A stretch of DNA of 64,000 nt from Marinobacterium aestuarii (GTDB taxonomy: Bacteria > Pseudomonadota > Gammaproteobacteria > Pseudomonadales > Balneatricaceae): positions 1,550,001 to 1,614,000 of the forward strand of contig NZ_CP015839.1 in NCBI RefSeq assembly GCF_001651805.1, written 5' to 3'. Below, in pieces: positions 1 to 9,245 of this stretch. The first letter of the stretch is position 1; each line of letters starts with the position of its first letter. The translations under genes and the position numbers were made by a program. The notes beneath the pieces are model-generated. The model had not been told where the DNA came from and searched no databases. It was given only the letters and a program-made list of their open reading frames with translations.

Positions 1-279
1 GACTTCATGCCCGGGTTTCGCTGGCTCACCGTTGCGCCAATGCAAGGCGGCTGGCCGCAGCTGGTGCTGATGCCGCCGATGCAGGAGGGCGATCAGGCCC
101 GTATCGGTGCCAATGGTTTCTGCGTGCTGGCCAGCGATGACTGTCGCGCCGACTGCGAGCTGTTGCGGGCCCGTGGTGTTCGGGTGGCGGAGGAGCCCAG
201 TGAAGTGCCCTGGGGCGTGTCGGCTATAGTGCTGGATCTTTACGGCAATCCCTACAATCTGGTGCAACCGCCGGCCTGA
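1..279 (+). CDS. VOC (glyoxalase/bleomycin resistance) family protein, 3' part
   Basis: The reading frame is already open at base 1, so the true start lies outside the window and only about 92 C-terminal residues are seen. The tail SAIVLDLYGNPYNLVQPP is the usual closing strand of vicinal-oxygen-chelate proteins (D-x-x-G-N-x-x-x-L), and the preceding segment (GVRVAEEPSEVPWGV) fits the helix-strand unit that leads into it. VOC proteins are small metal-dependent lyases, dioxygenases or resistance proteins; the substrate cannot be told from this piece. It ends 9 bp from the end of the convergent AraC-type gene. Confidence 0.75.
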   Translation, partial: DFMPGFRWLTVAPMQGGWPQLVLMPPMQEGDQARIGANGFCVLASDDCRADCELLRARGVRVAEEPSEVPWGVSAIVLDLYGNPYNLVQPPA

Positions 280-288
280 GCGCGGGCT

Positions 289-1188
289 TCAGCTCTTGTA
301 ACTGAAGTCACCAAAGCGGATGCGACGGTACTGGCTGGGTGACATGCCCATGGATTTTTTGAAGATGCGGGAAAAGTAGTACGCATCTTCATACCCCAAT
401 GCCCAGGCAACCTCGTTTACGCCCTTGCTGGTGACATCCAGCAGATGGCAGGCCCGTTCAATCTTCAAATGAATAAAGTGGCTGATCGGTGTGGTGCCGG
501 TCAGCGCCTTGTATTTCTTGATGAAATGAAACTTCGACAGGCTCACCGCTGCTGCGAGGGTGTCGATATCGAGCTGCTCGTGCAACCGCGCCTGCATCAG
601 GCTGTGAATGATTTCCAGATCCATGTTGTCGCTGGCCGGCCGGATGGCCATGGGCTTGAGAAGCGCAATATGTGTCAGAAGTTGGCGCAGTTGATTGGCG
701 CAGTGAATGAAGGACGCAAGGCTATGGCTGGCCTGACGGGCATCGAGCAGGGCCTCAAAGTCAGCCACCAGGCGAGAATGAATCCCCAGTGGCAAGAGCG
801 CGGAGCCGTCATCAAGCTCGAGTTGACGGATGAATTCTGCGGCCAGCTCGCCTTCGAAATGCACCCAAAGAATGCTCCAGGGGTTCTGGTTGCGGGTTTC
901 GTAGCTGTGACTGAGGCCTCGGGGCAGGATCAGCAGATCTCCGGGTTTTACGGTGCGTGTGCGATCCTTCAGGGTCAGCCGTCCGCGCCCTTCCAGGCAG
1001 TAGATCAGCAGATTGTCGTCGTGAGTGGAACGCTGCATCTGGTGTCCACGGGCGTGCTGATAATAGCCGATACCCAGCGGGTAGAGCTGCTGGCTCAGTG
1101 GGTGGCTTGCCAGCGACGCCACTATGCGCCTGGGAATAACAAAACGAATGCTGTCGCTGGTCAGTGGCCAGTTCGATGGGGTACTCAT
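289..1188 (-). CDS. AraC/XylS family regulator, probable activator of the valine catabolic operon (MmsR-like)
   Basis: A 299-residue protein with an N-terminal cupin-type AraC ligand domain (about residues 25-160, with GDLLILPRGLSHSYE) and a C-terminal double helix-turn-helix domain (about 195-290). The second HTH ends in the signature YYFSRIFKKSMGMSPSQYRR. It is transcribed away from mmsA, with 188 bp between the two starts. In pseudomonads MmsR is an AraC-family activator encoded divergently from mmsAB, so the position supports that role. The inducer is not visible from sequence. The ATG at 1188 gives the expected family length. Confidence 0.82.
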   Translation of the reverse strand: MSTPSNWPLTSDSIRFVIPRRIVASLASHPLSQQLYPLGIGYYQHARGHQMQRSTHDDNLLIYCLEGRGRLTLKDRTRTVKPGDLLILPRGLSHSYETRNQNPWSILWVHFEGELAAEFIRQLELDDGSALLPLGIHSRLVADFEALLDARQASHSLASFIHCANQLRQLLTHIALLKPMAIRPASDNMDLEIIHSLMQARLHEQLDIDTLAAAVSLSKFHFIKKYKALTGTTPISHFIHLKIERACHLLDVTSKGVNEVAWALGYEDAYYFSRIFKKSMGMSPSQYRRIRFGDFSYKS

Positions 1189-1376
1189 GGCGGCATTACC
1201 AACCTGGGGTATCTATGTATTTGATCGCAATATAGTCCATCAAGTGCGCAAGATTATCAATCTGTCTACGGGGGTGCCCATGGTACAAATAACCCATTGC
1301 GCAGTGCCGGCCTCGGTGGCCATGCCTGCACCCAATAGCAACACCCGATAACAGTAACCATAAGCAGGTGATAGTA

Positions 1377-2870
1377 ATGACTCAGCACGTTCCTCTTCTG
1401 ATTGGCGGTGAAATGCTCCGCAGCGAAACCCAGCAGTGGATTCCAGTGACGGACCCTGCCACCCAGGAAGTCATCGCCCAGGTGCCCTGTGCCACGGTGG
1501 AGGAAGTGGACCTGGCTGTGGCTACAGCCAAAAAGGCGTTTGAAACCTGGAAGGAAACCCCGGTGTCCGAGCGCGCCCGTCTGATGCTGCGCTACCAGGA
1601 CCTGCTCAAGCAGCACCACGATGAAATCGCTACCATTCTGGCCAAGGAAACCGGCAAGACCTTCGACGATGCCAAGGGCGACGTCTGGCGCGGTATCGAA
1701 GTGGTGGAGCACGCCTGCAACATCGCGTCTCTCTCCATGGGCGAAACCGTTGAAAACGTAGCGCGCAAGATCGACTGCTACAGCTATACCCAGCCGCTGG
1801 GTGTCTGCGCCGGCATCACGCCGTTCAACTTTCCGGCCATGATTCCACTGTGGATGTTCCCCATGGCCATTGCCTGCGGCAACACCTTCGTACTCAAGCC
1901 CTCGGAGCAGGATCCGCTGACGCCGATGCGTCTGGCCGAGTTGTTCCAGGAGGCCGGCGCGCCCGATGGCCTGCTGCAGGTCATTCACGGTGGCAAGGAA
2001 CAGGTCGACCAGCTGTTGCATCACCCCGATGTGCCGGCGATTTCCTTTGTCGGTTCCGTGGCGGTGGGCGAGCACATCTATCGCACCGGTACCGCCAACA
2101 TGAAGCGTGTGCAGGCCTTTGCCGGCGCCAAGAACCATATGGTCATCATGCCGGATGCGCAAAAGCAGCATGTAATCAACAACCTGGTGGGTGCCTCCGT
2201 GGGGGCCGGCGGTCAGCGTTGCATGGCCATTTCGGTGGCGGTGTTTGTCGGTGAGGCGCGCAACTGGATTCCGGAGCTGCGTGAAGCCCTGGCCCAGGTG
2301 CGCCCGGGTCTCTGGAATGATCCCAAGGCCGGCTACGGCCCGCTGATCAATCCCCAGGCCCGCGAGCGTGTTTTGCGCTATATCCAGGAAGGCAAGGATG
2401 CCGGTGCCGACTGTGTGCTCGATGGCAGCGACTGCGTGGTGGAAGGTGCTCCCGATGGCAACTGGGTGGGGCCGACCCTGTTCACCAAGGTGACCCCCGA
2501 GATGTCGATCTACACCGATGAAATTTTTGGCCCCGTGCTGGTGGCCATGGAGGTGGACACGCTGGATGAAGCCATCAGCCTCATCAATGCCAACCCCTAC
2601 GGCAATGGTACCTCCCTGTTTACCGCATCCGGCGCCGCTGCGCGCAAGTATCAGCACGAAATTCAGGTTGGCCAGGTCGGCATCAACGTGCCGGTCCCGG
2701 TGCCCCTGCCGTTCTTCTCCTTCACCGGCTGGAGAAAGTCCTTCTACGGTGATCAGCATGCCTATGGCAAACAGGCGGTGCGTTTCTACACTGAAACCAA
2801 AACCGTCACCGCGCGCTGGTTCGAAGACGATATTGCCGGCGGTCCCAACATGACCATTCAGCTTAAATAA
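1377..2870 (+). CDS. mmsA: Methylmalonate-semialdehyde dehydrogenase (CoA-acylating)
   Basis: A 497-residue aldehyde dehydrogenase that oxidises methylmalonate semialdehyde to propionyl-CoA (and malonate semialdehyde to acetyl-CoA), the last oxidative step of valine breakdown. MmsA-type signatures are clear: [19 protein letters not shown], the active-site segment GAGGQRCMA with the catalytic Cys near residue 282, and the family ending [12 protein letters not shown]. An in-frame GTG lies 9 bp upstream, but the ATG at 1377 is preferred because AGG lies at a good distance and the protein begins like its relatives ([11 protein letters not shown]). It is the first gene of a same-strand catabolic run ending with prpE. 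Confidence 0.95.
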   Translation: MTQHVPLLIGGEMLRSETQQWIPVTDPATQEVIAQVPCATVEEVDLAVATAKKAFETWKETPVSERARLMLRYQDLLKQHHDEIATILAKETGKTFDDAKGDVWRGIEVVEHACNIASLSMGETVENVARKIDCYSYTQPLGVCAGITPFNFPAMIPLWMFPMAIACGNTFVLKPSEQDPLTPMRLAELFQEAGAPDGLLQVIHGGKEQVDQLLHHPDVPAISFVGSVAVGEHIYRTGTANMKRVQAFAGAKNHMVIMPDAQKQHVINNLVGASVGAGGQRCMAISVAVFVGEARNWIPELREALAQVRPGLWNDPKAGYGPLINPQARERVLRYIQEGKDAGADCVLDGSDCVVEGAPDGNWVGPTLFTKVTPEMSIYTDEIFGPVLVAMEVDTLDEAISLINANPYGNGTSLFTASGAAARKYQHEIQVGQVGINVPVPVPLPFFSFTGWRKSFYGDQHAYGKQAVRFYTETKTVTARWFEDDIAGGPNMTIQLK

Positions 2871-2934
2871 CAGCTGCAGTAACAGACGACACTCGGGGCG
2901 CTGCAGGGCCCCGGGCTTTTGCGGAGGCACATGC

Positions 2935-4092
2935 ATGGATTTTGAATTAAACGAAGAGCAACAGGCGTTTGCCGATATGGCCCGCGCCTTTGCCGACAAT
3001 GAACTCGCGCCCCATGCCGCCGAGTGGGACGAGAAAGCGCACTTCCCGGTAGATGTGCTCAAAAAAGCCGGTGAACTCGGCTTCTGTGGTCTCTATACCG
3101 CCGAGGAGCACGGTGGCATGGGGCTGAGCCGACTGGACTCACATATTATTTTCGAGCAGCTGGCCATGGGCTGCACCTCTACTACCGCCTACCTCACCAT
3201 TCACAACATGGTGACCTGGATGGTGGCGAGCTTTGGCAGCGCCGGCGCTCGGGAAGCTTACGCCGATGATCTGATCAGTGGCGTGAAGCTTGGCTCCTAC
3301 TGCCTGACCGAAGCCAACGCGGGCTCCGATGCCGCCTCGCTCAAAACCACGGCGCGGCGCGAGGGTGATCATTATGTGGTCAATGGCAGCAAGTGTTTTA
3401 TTTCCGGCGCCGGCAGTACCGATGTGCTGGTGGTCATGGCCCGCACCGGTGGCGCTGGTGCTGCCGGGATATCGGCTCTGGTGATTGATGCCCACAGCGA
3501 TGGCGTCAGTTATGGCCGCAAGGAAGACAAGCTGGGCTGGAACAGTCAGCCCACCCGCACGATTACCTTTGATGACGTCAAGGTGCCGGTGGCCAATCTG
3601 CTGGCATCGGAAGGCGAGGGCTTCAAGCTGGCCATGAAGGGCCTGGATGGTGGTCGTATCAATATCGCCACCTGCTCACTGGGGACTGCCCAGCAGGCGC
3701 TGAATGACGCGCGCAACTACATGCTGGAGCGGCGCCAGTTCGGCAAGCGGCTGGCTGACTTTCAGGCGCTGCAGTTCAAGCTCGCCGATATGGCGACCGA
3801 GCTGGTCGCGGCGCGTCAGCTGGTGCGCCTTGCTGCCAGCAAGCTGGATCAGGGGCATGTGGATGCCTCGACTTACTGCGCCATGGCCAAGCGTTTTGCC
3901 ACCGATGCCGGCTACCGGGTTTGTGACGAGGCGCTGCAGCTGCACGGCGGCAATGGTTATATCAAGGAGTATCCGCTGGAGCGCTACCTGCGCGACAGCC
4001 GGGTGCACCGTATTCTGGAAGGGACCAACGAAGTCATGCGGCTGATTATTTCGCGCAGGCTTCTGGCCGAAAACGCCGCCGACCTGCTTTGA
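2935..4092 (+). CDS. Acyl-CoA dehydrogenase, probable isobutyryl-CoA dehydrogenase
   Basis: A 385-residue FAD flavoprotein with the three acyl-CoA dehydrogenase domains: helical N-terminus, beta middle (CLTEANAGSDAASLKTTA) and helical C-terminus (ALQLHGGNGYIKEYPLERYLRD). The catalytic base is the Glu in RILEGTNEV, near residue 362. Its place between mmsA and the hydratase and hydrolase genes implies oxidation of isobutyryl-CoA to methacrylyl-CoA, with electrons passing to ETF. The ATG at 2935 follows a GGAGG-like site (gcggaggcac). Substrate assignment rests on context; related enzymes act on other short branched acyl-CoAs. Confidence 0.9.
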   Translation: MDFELNEEQQAFADMARAFADNELAPHAAEWDEKAHFPVDVLKKAGELGFCGLYTAEEHGGMGLSRLDSHIIFEQLAMGCTSTTAYLTIHNMVTWMVASFGSAGAREAYADDLISGVKLGSYCLTEANAGSDAASLKTTARREGDHYVVNGSKCFISGAGSTDVLVVMARTGGAGAAGISALVIDAHSDGVSYGRKEDKLGWNSQPTRTITFDDVKVPVANLLASEGEGFKLAMKGLDGGRINIATCSLGTAQQALNDARNYMLERRQFGKRLADFQALQFKLADMATELVAARQLVRLAASKLDQGHVDASTYCAMAKRFATDAGYRVCDEALQLHGGNGYIKEYPLERYLRDSRVHRILEGTNEVMRLIISRRLLAENAADLL

Positions 4093-4135
4093 TTTTTCAG
4101 TAGTGACAGGAAGCACCTCGAACAGGGAGTAGACG

Positions 4136-4912
4136 ATGAACGACAGTCTTATGTGTGAACGCCGCGGCCATACAGCCCTGGTGACGATGAACAACCCGCC
4201 GGCCAATATCTGGACCGCCGACAGCCTCAGGGGTCTCAAGGTGCTGGTGGAGGAACTCAATCAGGACGGGGACATCTATGCCCTGGTGCTGACCGGCCAG
4301 GGCGAGAAGTTTTTCTCCGCCGGCGCCGACCTGAAGCTGTTCGCCGAGGGTGACCGTGCCGTGGCCCGGGACATGGCGCGTTATTTCGGTGAAGCCTTCG
4401 AGGCCCTGAGCCGGTTCCGCGGTGTCTCCATCGCCGCCATCAACGGTTTTGCCATGGGGGGCGGGCTCGAAGTGGCGCTGGCCTGTGATATCCGTATCGC
4501 CGAGGAGCAGGCACAGATGGCACTGCCCGAAGCCAAGGTGGGCCTGCTGCCCTGCGCCGGCGGCACCCAGAACCTGGCGCTGCTGGTGGGCGAGGGCTGG
4601 GCCAAGCGCATGATTCTGTGTGGCGAGCGTATCGATGCGGCCCGCGCCGAGAAAATTGGTCTGGTGGAGGAGGTGGTTGCCCGCGGGCTGGGGCTTGAGC
4701 GTGCCCTGGCGCTGGCCGAACAGGTGGCGCAGCAAAGCCCGGTGGCGGTGAGTGCCTGCAAGACACTGATTCAGTCGGGCCGCAGCCGGCCGCTGGACCA
4801 GGGCTACATCCTGGAGCGGGAGCTGTTCGTGGATCTGTTCCACAGCGAAGATCAGCGCGAGGGCGTTAATGCCTTTCTCGAGAAGCGCGCACCGCACTGG
4901 AAAAACTGCTGA
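4136..4912 (+). CDS. Enoyl-CoA hydratase/isomerase family protein
   Basis: A 258-residue crotonase-fold enzyme. Both oxyanion-hole segments are present (FFSAGADLKLF and INGFAMGGGLEVALACD), as is the PEAKVGLLPCAGGTQNL segment carrying a catalytic Glu. In this operon it is expected to hydrate methacrylyl-CoA to 3-hydroxyisobutyryl-CoA. The ATG at 4136 follows AGGGAG. Its end lies 10 bp before the start of the next gene, indicating tight co-transcription. The substrate is inferred from context. Confidence 0.9.
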   Translation: MNDSLMCERRGHTALVTMNNPPANIWTADSLRGLKVLVEELNQDGDIYALVLTGQGEKFFSAGADLKLFAEGDRAVARDMARYFGEAFEALSRFRGVSIAAINGFAMGGGLEVALACDIRIAEEQAQMALPEAKVGLLPCAGGTQNLALLVGEGWAKRMILCGERIDAARAEKIGLVEEVVARGLGLERALALAEQVAQQSPVAVSACKTLIQSGRSRPLDQGYILERELFVDLFHSEDQREGVNAFLEKRAPHWKNC

Positions 4913-4922
4913 GGAGTCCTGC

Positions 4923-6026
4923 ATGAGCGCCGTACTATTTTCTGAACATCCCACCCAGAGCGGTCACCTGATCGGCGAGATCCGGCTGAACTCCGAGCGT
5001 ACGCTTAATGCCCTGACGCTGGAGATGATCGACCTGATTCAGCCGCAGCTGGACCGCTGGCAGGCCGATGCGCGTGTGGTGGCCATTCTGCTGGACAGCA
5101 GCGGCGACAAGGCCTTTTGCGCCGGCGGTGATATCGTCAACCTGTACAAGGCCATGACCGGCGAAGCCGATACGGATTTTCCCCAGGCGTTTTTCAGCCG
5201 TGAATACCGTCTGGACTACGCCATTCATACCAGCCCCAAGCCGATTATCTGCTGGGGCAGCGGCATCGTCATGGGCGGCGGCATGGGCTTGATGAATGGC
5301 TGCAGTCACCGCGTGGTGACCCAGACCTCGCACCTGGCCATGCCTGAGGTCAGCATTGGTCTCTATCCGGATGTAGGCGGCAGCTGGTTTTTGAACCGCA
5401 TGCCGGGCGGCACCGGACTGTTTCTGGGGCTCACCGGCAACCCGATTAACGCCCGCGATGCCATCTTCCTGGGGCTGGCGGATCGCGCGATCGATGCGGG
5501 TCTGCGCGAGGGCCTGCTGAGCCGGCTGGCCAGCGAAGCCTGGAATGGCGATGCCGGCGGTACCGTCAGCCGCATACTGCGTGAGCTTGAGGGCGAATCC
5601 CGCAGCTGTTTCGACACACAGCCGGCCCCCATTCGCGAGCATTTCGACCTGATCCGCAGCCTGACCGATCACGACAGTGTAGAGGCCATAGTGGCGGCCT
5701 TGCTGGCGCTGGAGTCTGATGACAAGTGGGTTCTGCGGGCCCAGAAAGCGGTGCGCAACGGCAGCCCGCTCTCCTTGCAACTGATTGGCGCACAGCTGCA
5801 GCGCAGCCGGCATCTGTCGCTGCGCGAAGTCTTCCAGCAGGAATTACTGCTGTCACTGCAGTGTTGCCGCCAGGGTGAGTTTGCCGAGGGCGTGCGCGCC
5901 CTGCTGATCGACAAGGACGCTAAGCCGCAATGGCGCTACGGATCACTGGAGGCGGTGGATCCGGCCTTTATCGCAGAACTCTTCGCCAACCCTCTTGGGC
6001 AGGAACAGCCACTGGCAGATCTGTGA
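4923..6026 (+). CDS. 3-hydroxyisobutyryl-CoA hydrolase
   Basis: A 367-residue crotonase-superfamily hydrolase that releases free 3-hydroxyisobutyrate from its CoA ester. It is longer than a hydratase and shows the HIBCH hallmarks KAFCAGGDIVNLYKA, SGIVMGGGMGLMNG and MPEVSIGLYPDVGGSWFLNRMPG, plus the extra C-terminal helical region. The frame stays open upstream to 4869, inside the hydratase gene. The ATG at 4923 is preceded by GAGGAG at good spacing and gives a family-like N-terminus, so it is preferred. Hydrolysis before oxidation is specific to the valine pathway, which fixes the operon's function. Confidence 0.92.
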   Translation: MSAVLFSEHPTQSGHLIGEIRLNSERTLNALTLEMIDLIQPQLDRWQADARVVAILLDSSGDKAFCAGGDIVNLYKAMTGEADTDFPQAFFSREYRLDYAIHTSPKPIICWGSGIVMGGGMGLMNGCSHRVVTQTSHLAMPEVSIGLYPDVGGSWFLNRMPGGTGLFLGLTGNPINARDAIFLGLADRAIDAGLREGLLSRLASEAWNGDAGGTVSRILRELEGESRSCFDTQPAPIREHFDLIRSLTDHDSVEAIVAALLALESDDKWVLRAQKAVRNGSPLSLQLIGAQLQRSRHLSLREVFQQELLLSLQCCRQGEFAEGVRALLIDKDAKPQWRYGSLEAVDPAFIAELFANPLGQEQPLADL

Positions 6027-6136
6027 GCTTAAGCCTCTGGCCCAGAGCTTGAAAAACAGCGGCGCATTGATCAATCGTCGGCCTGAACCCCAGGCCCGTT
6101 ACTGAATTAAGACAGATAACAAGAAGGATACCTATC

Positions 6137-7030
6137 ATGGCTACGATCGCATTTATCGGGCTGGGCAATATGGGTGGCCCCATGGCCCACAATCTGGCGG
6201 CGGCCGGTCACCGGGTGCAGGCGTATGACCTGTCCGCCGAGGCCCTGGCCCATGCCGTTTCCGAGGGCTGCGTTCAGGCAGCGAGCGCGGCGGGTGCGGT
6301 GAAGGATGCCGAGTTTGTCATATCGATGCTGCCGGCCGGGCGTCATGTGGAAGGGCTCTACGTCAGCGGGCCCGAGCCGCTGCTCGAGCTTATCGCCCCC
6401 AGCGCCCTCATTATCGACTGCTCCACCATTGAGGCCGATGTTGCTAAACGGGTTTGCGCCATCGCCGCCGAGCGTGGCCGCGACTTTATCGATGCGCCTG
6501 TGTCCGGCGGCGTGGGTGGGGCCCAGGCCGGCACCCTGAGCTTTATGGTGGGCGCCTCTGCCGCCCAGTTCGAGCGCGCCAAGCCGATACTCGATGTGAT
6601 GGGCAAGAATATCTTCCATGCCGGTGATCATGGCGCCGGCCAGATCGCCAAGGCCTGCAACAACATGATGCTGGCAATACTGATGGCCGGCACCTGCGAA
6701 GCGCTCAACATGGGGGTCAAGAATGGCCTGGATCCTGCGGTTCTGTCCGAGATCATGCAGCAGAGCTCCGGCGGTAACTGGGCGCTGAATGTCTACAACC
6801 CCTGGCCCGGCGTGATGGAGACGGCACCTGCTTCGAAAGGGTATCAGGGTGGTTTCCAGACCAACCTGATGTTCAAGGATCTGGGGCTGGCCATGGATCT
6901 GAGCCAGCAGAGTGCCGCCCCCGTCCCCATGGGGTCCGCTGCCCGCGCCCTTTTCAGCCTGCACAAGGCCCAGGGTAACGGCGGGCTGGATTTCTCCAGC
7001 CTGCTGAACCTCTATCGCGACAGCGAATAA
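6137..7030 (+). CDS. mmsB: 3-hydroxyisobutyrate dehydrogenase
   Basis: A 297-residue NAD-dependent beta-hydroxyacid dehydrogenase that oxidises 3-hydroxyisobutyrate to methylmalonate semialdehyde, the substrate of MmsA. The Rossmann start is FIGLGNMGGPMAHNL, the substrate-binding motif is DAPVSGGVGGAQAGTLSFMVG and the catalytic Lys is near residue 172 in GQIAKACNNMML. The ATG follows an AAGAAGGA-type ribosome site after a 110 bp gap. With mmsA first and mmsB fifth, the operon interleaves the oxidative and CoA steps of the pathway. Confidence 0.95.
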   Translation: MATIAFIGLGNMGGPMAHNLAAAGHRVQAYDLSAEALAHAVSEGCVQAASAAGAVKDAEFVISMLPAGRHVEGLYVSGPEPLLELIAPSALIIDCSTIEADVAKRVCAIAAERGRDFIDAPVSGGVGGAQAGTLSFMVGASAAQFERAKPILDVMGKNIFHAGDHGAGQIAKACNNMMLAILMAGTCEALNMGVKNGLDPAVLSEIMQQSSGGNWALNVYNPWPGVMETAPASKGYQGGFQTNLMFKDLGLAMDLSQQSAAPVPMGSAARALFSLHKAQGNGGLDFSSLLNLYRDSE

Positions 7031-7108
7031 GCCACTCCCCCTGTTTTTGGGGGCCGCCCCAACGGCGCCCGTTTCCGCTGACAAAAACAACAATACGAGG
7101 GTAGCGCA

Positions 7109-8998
7109 ATGGACTATACCGACGCTTATCGTCAGTCGCTGGAAGATCCGCAGGCTTACTGGGCACAGCAGGCCGAACAGATTGCCTGGTTCAAAAAGCC
7201 CGTCACCATAGTTGAAGAAACGCCCCAGGGCAGCCATTGCTGGTTTGCCGATGGCGAGCTTAACAGTTGCTATCTGGCGCTCGACTGGCAGATCGAGCAG
7301 GGCCGCGGCGATCAGGTTGCGCTCTATTACGACTCGCCGGTCAGCGGCGTCAAGCAGGCGATCAGCTACACCGAGTTGCTGGGCCAGGTGGCGCGCTTTG
7401 CCGGTGCGCTGAAAACACTGGGTGTCGGCAAGGGCGACCGAGTGGTGATCTACATGCCGATGGTACCTGAGGCGGCGGTGGCCATGCTGGCCTGCGCCAG
7501 GCTCGGTGCGGTGCACTCGGTGGTGTTTGGCGGTTTTGCCGCCAATGAACTGGCGGTGCGGATTGACGATGCCAAGCCGCGGCTGATTCTGACCGCCTCC
7601 TGCGGTATCGAGATGGACAAGACCATTGCCTATAAGCCGCTGGTCGACAAGGCCATTGCACTGGCGACACACAAACCGGCCCATACCCTGGTGCTGCAGC
7701 GTCCGCTGCTGCGTGCCGAGATGCGGGCCCCACAGGATCTTGACTGGCACGAGGTTCAGCGTGGCGTTGAATCCGCTGCCTGTGTGCCGGTGAAGGGCGC
7801 CGACCCGCTGTATATTCTCTATACCTCCGGCACCACCGGACAGCCCAAGGGCATAGTGCGCGATAATGGCGGCCACGCCGTGGCACTGCTGTATGCGTTG
7901 CGCAATGTATACGGCATGGCACCTGGCGATGTCTGGTGGGGGGCATCCGATATCGGCTGGGTGGTGGGCCACTCCTTTATCGTCTACGGCCCGTTGATGG
8001 GGGGCTGCAGTGCCGTGTTCTACGAGGGGAAGCCGGTGCGTACCCCCGATGCCGGTGCCTACTGGCGCGTGATTGAAGACTATGGCGTCAATGCCATGTT
8101 CTGCGCGCCCACCGCCTTTAGGGCCGTGCGCAAGGAAGACCCCGAGGGGCGTCTGAGCCAAGCCTACGACCTGTCTAGCCTCAAGCGCCTGTTTGTGGCC
8201 GGCGAAAAGCTGGACTCCTCCACCCACGACTGGCTGGCGGGGCTGCTCGGCGTGCCGGTGATGGACCACTGGTGGCAGACCGAAACCGGCTGGCCCATGA
8301 CCTCGGCCATGACCGGCTGGGACAACCCTTCCGCGCCGCGCCTGGGCTCCACCAACAAGCCGATTCCGGGCTATGACATCCGGGTGCTGGACGGCGATGG
8401 CGAGGAAGTCGCGACGGGGGAATCGGGTAATATCTGCGTGCGTCTGCCCATGCCGCCGGGTGTGACCTGGAGTATCTGGAATCAGCCTGAACGTTTCGCC
8501 GATGCCTATCTGCGCCTCTTTCCCGGGTACTACCATACCGGCGATGGTGGCTTCAAAGATGAAGACGGTTATGTATTTATCACCGGCCGCACCGACGATG
8601 TGATCAACGTGTCGGGGCACCGGCTTTCCACCGGGGAAATGGAAGAGGTCGTTTCCGGTCATCCGGCGGTGGCGGAGTGTGCCGTGATCGGCGTGCAGGA
8701 TGCGCTCAAGGGCCAGTTGCCGGTGGGGCTGGTGGTGCTCAAGTCCGGAGAGGACATTGACGGGGCCCGGCTGGAGGCGGAACTGGTACAACGGGTGCGG
8801 GAACAGGTGGGCGCACTGGCCTGTTTTCGCCGTGTTCTGGTGGTGCAGCGCTTGCCCAAGACCCGTTCTGGCAAGATTCTGCGGGCCATACTGCGCAAGA
8901 TCGCCGTTGGTGACAGCTACCAGGCACCTTCGACCATTGATGACGCCAGCATCCTGCCGGAAATCAGTAGTGCCATGCAGCAGGCCGGTCTGGTGTAG
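7109..8998 (+). CDS. prpE: Propionate--CoA ligase (propionyl-CoA synthetase)
   Basis: A 629-residue ANL-superfamily adenylate-forming ligase. The ATP/AMP signature LYTSGTTGQPKGIVRDNGGHA is the PrpE form, the hinge region contains YHTGDGGFKDEDGYVFITGRTDD, and the C-terminal acylation-site lysine lies in PKTRSGKILR. It activates propionate with ATP and CoA. MmsA makes propionyl-CoA, so PrpE here probably recaptures free propionate or activates a related short acid released in the pathway. The ATG at 7109 follows GAGGGTAGC. A strong terminator follows, making this the last gene of the operon. Confidence 0.9.
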   Translation: MDYTDAYRQSLEDPQAYWAQQAEQIAWFKKPVTIVEETPQGSHCWFADGELNSCYLALDWQIEQGRGDQVALYYDSPVSGVKQAISYTELLGQVARFAGALKTLGVGKGDRVVIYMPMVPEAAVAMLACARLGAVHSVVFGGFAANELAVRIDDAKPRLILTASCGIEMDKTIAYKPLVDKAIALATHKPAHTLVLQRPLLRAEMRAPQDLDWHEVQRGVESAACVPVKGADPLYILYTSGTTGQPKGIVRDNGGHAVALLYALRNVYGMAPGDVWWGASDIGWVVGHSFIVYGPLMGGCSAVFYEGKPVRTPDAGAYWRVIEDYGVNAMFCAPTAFRAVRKEDPEGRLSQAYDLSSLKRLFVAGEKLDSSTHDWLAGLLGVPVMDHWWQTETGWPMTSAMTGWDNPSAPRLGSTNKPIPGYDIRVLDGDGEEVATGESGNICVRLPMPPGVTWSIWNQPERFADAYLRLFPGYYHTGDGGFKDEDGYVFITGRTDDVINVSGHRLSTGEMEEVVSGHPAVAECAVIGVQDALKGQLPVGLVVLKSGEDIDGARLEAELVQRVREQVGALACFRRVLVVQRLPKTRSGKILRAILRKIAVGDSYQAPSTIDDASILPEISSAMQQAGLV

Positions 8999-9035
8999 CG
9001 CCTGCCTTGCAGCCCCTGCAGTGATACCGGCAGAT

Positions 9036-9065
9036 AACGGCGGACACGAGTCCGCCGTTTTTTTG
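9036..9065 (+). terminator. Rho-independent terminator of the mms/prpE operon
   Basis: Stem AACGGCGGA / TCCGCCGTT (9036-9044 and 9051-9059) with a 6-base loop runs directly into a T tract. It lies 37 bp after the prpE stop codon. Confidence 0.9.
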
Positions 9066-9157
9066 TGTTGGTCAGTATTGCGCGGGTCAGAGATGCCAAC
9101 ATCCGCAGGGGTAAACACTTATTTTTTGCTCGCCTTCGCTCTCCTGTCGAGGTAATC

Positions 9158-9174
9158 TTTACGTTAACGTCAAC
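9158..9174. promoter_or_regulatory. Candidate LiuR-type operator before the SDR gene
   Basis: TTTACGTTAACGTCAAC is a near-perfect palindrome around GTTAAC. It resembles the operator recalled for LiuR, the MerR-family repressor of branched-chain amino acid and fatty acid catabolism in gammaproteobacteria. It lies 72 bp upstream of the SDR start, a promoter-proximal position. The assignment rests on remembered consensus and no LiuR gene is in the window. Confidence 0.5.
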
Positions 9175-9245
9175 TTGGCGCTATTGGTCTATAACAAAGT
9201 GGCAAGTAACAAAAAACAGCAACCAGTCGACGCAGGAGTCTCAGC

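Noticed and set aside
1266-3062. 598-codon minus-strand frame opposite mmsA
   Set aside because: No domain is visible and mmsA on the other strand is certain.
7031-7060. CCCCC/GGGGG hairpin after mmsB as a terminator
   Set aside because: The stem is short, the T residues are in the loop and no T tract follows, so prpE is taken to be in the same operon.
6107-9118. 1003-codon open frame on the minus strand opposite mmsB and prpE
   Set aside because: It is a shadow of GC-rich genes; the protein has no recognisable domain and is low-complexity, rich in His, Gly and Gln.
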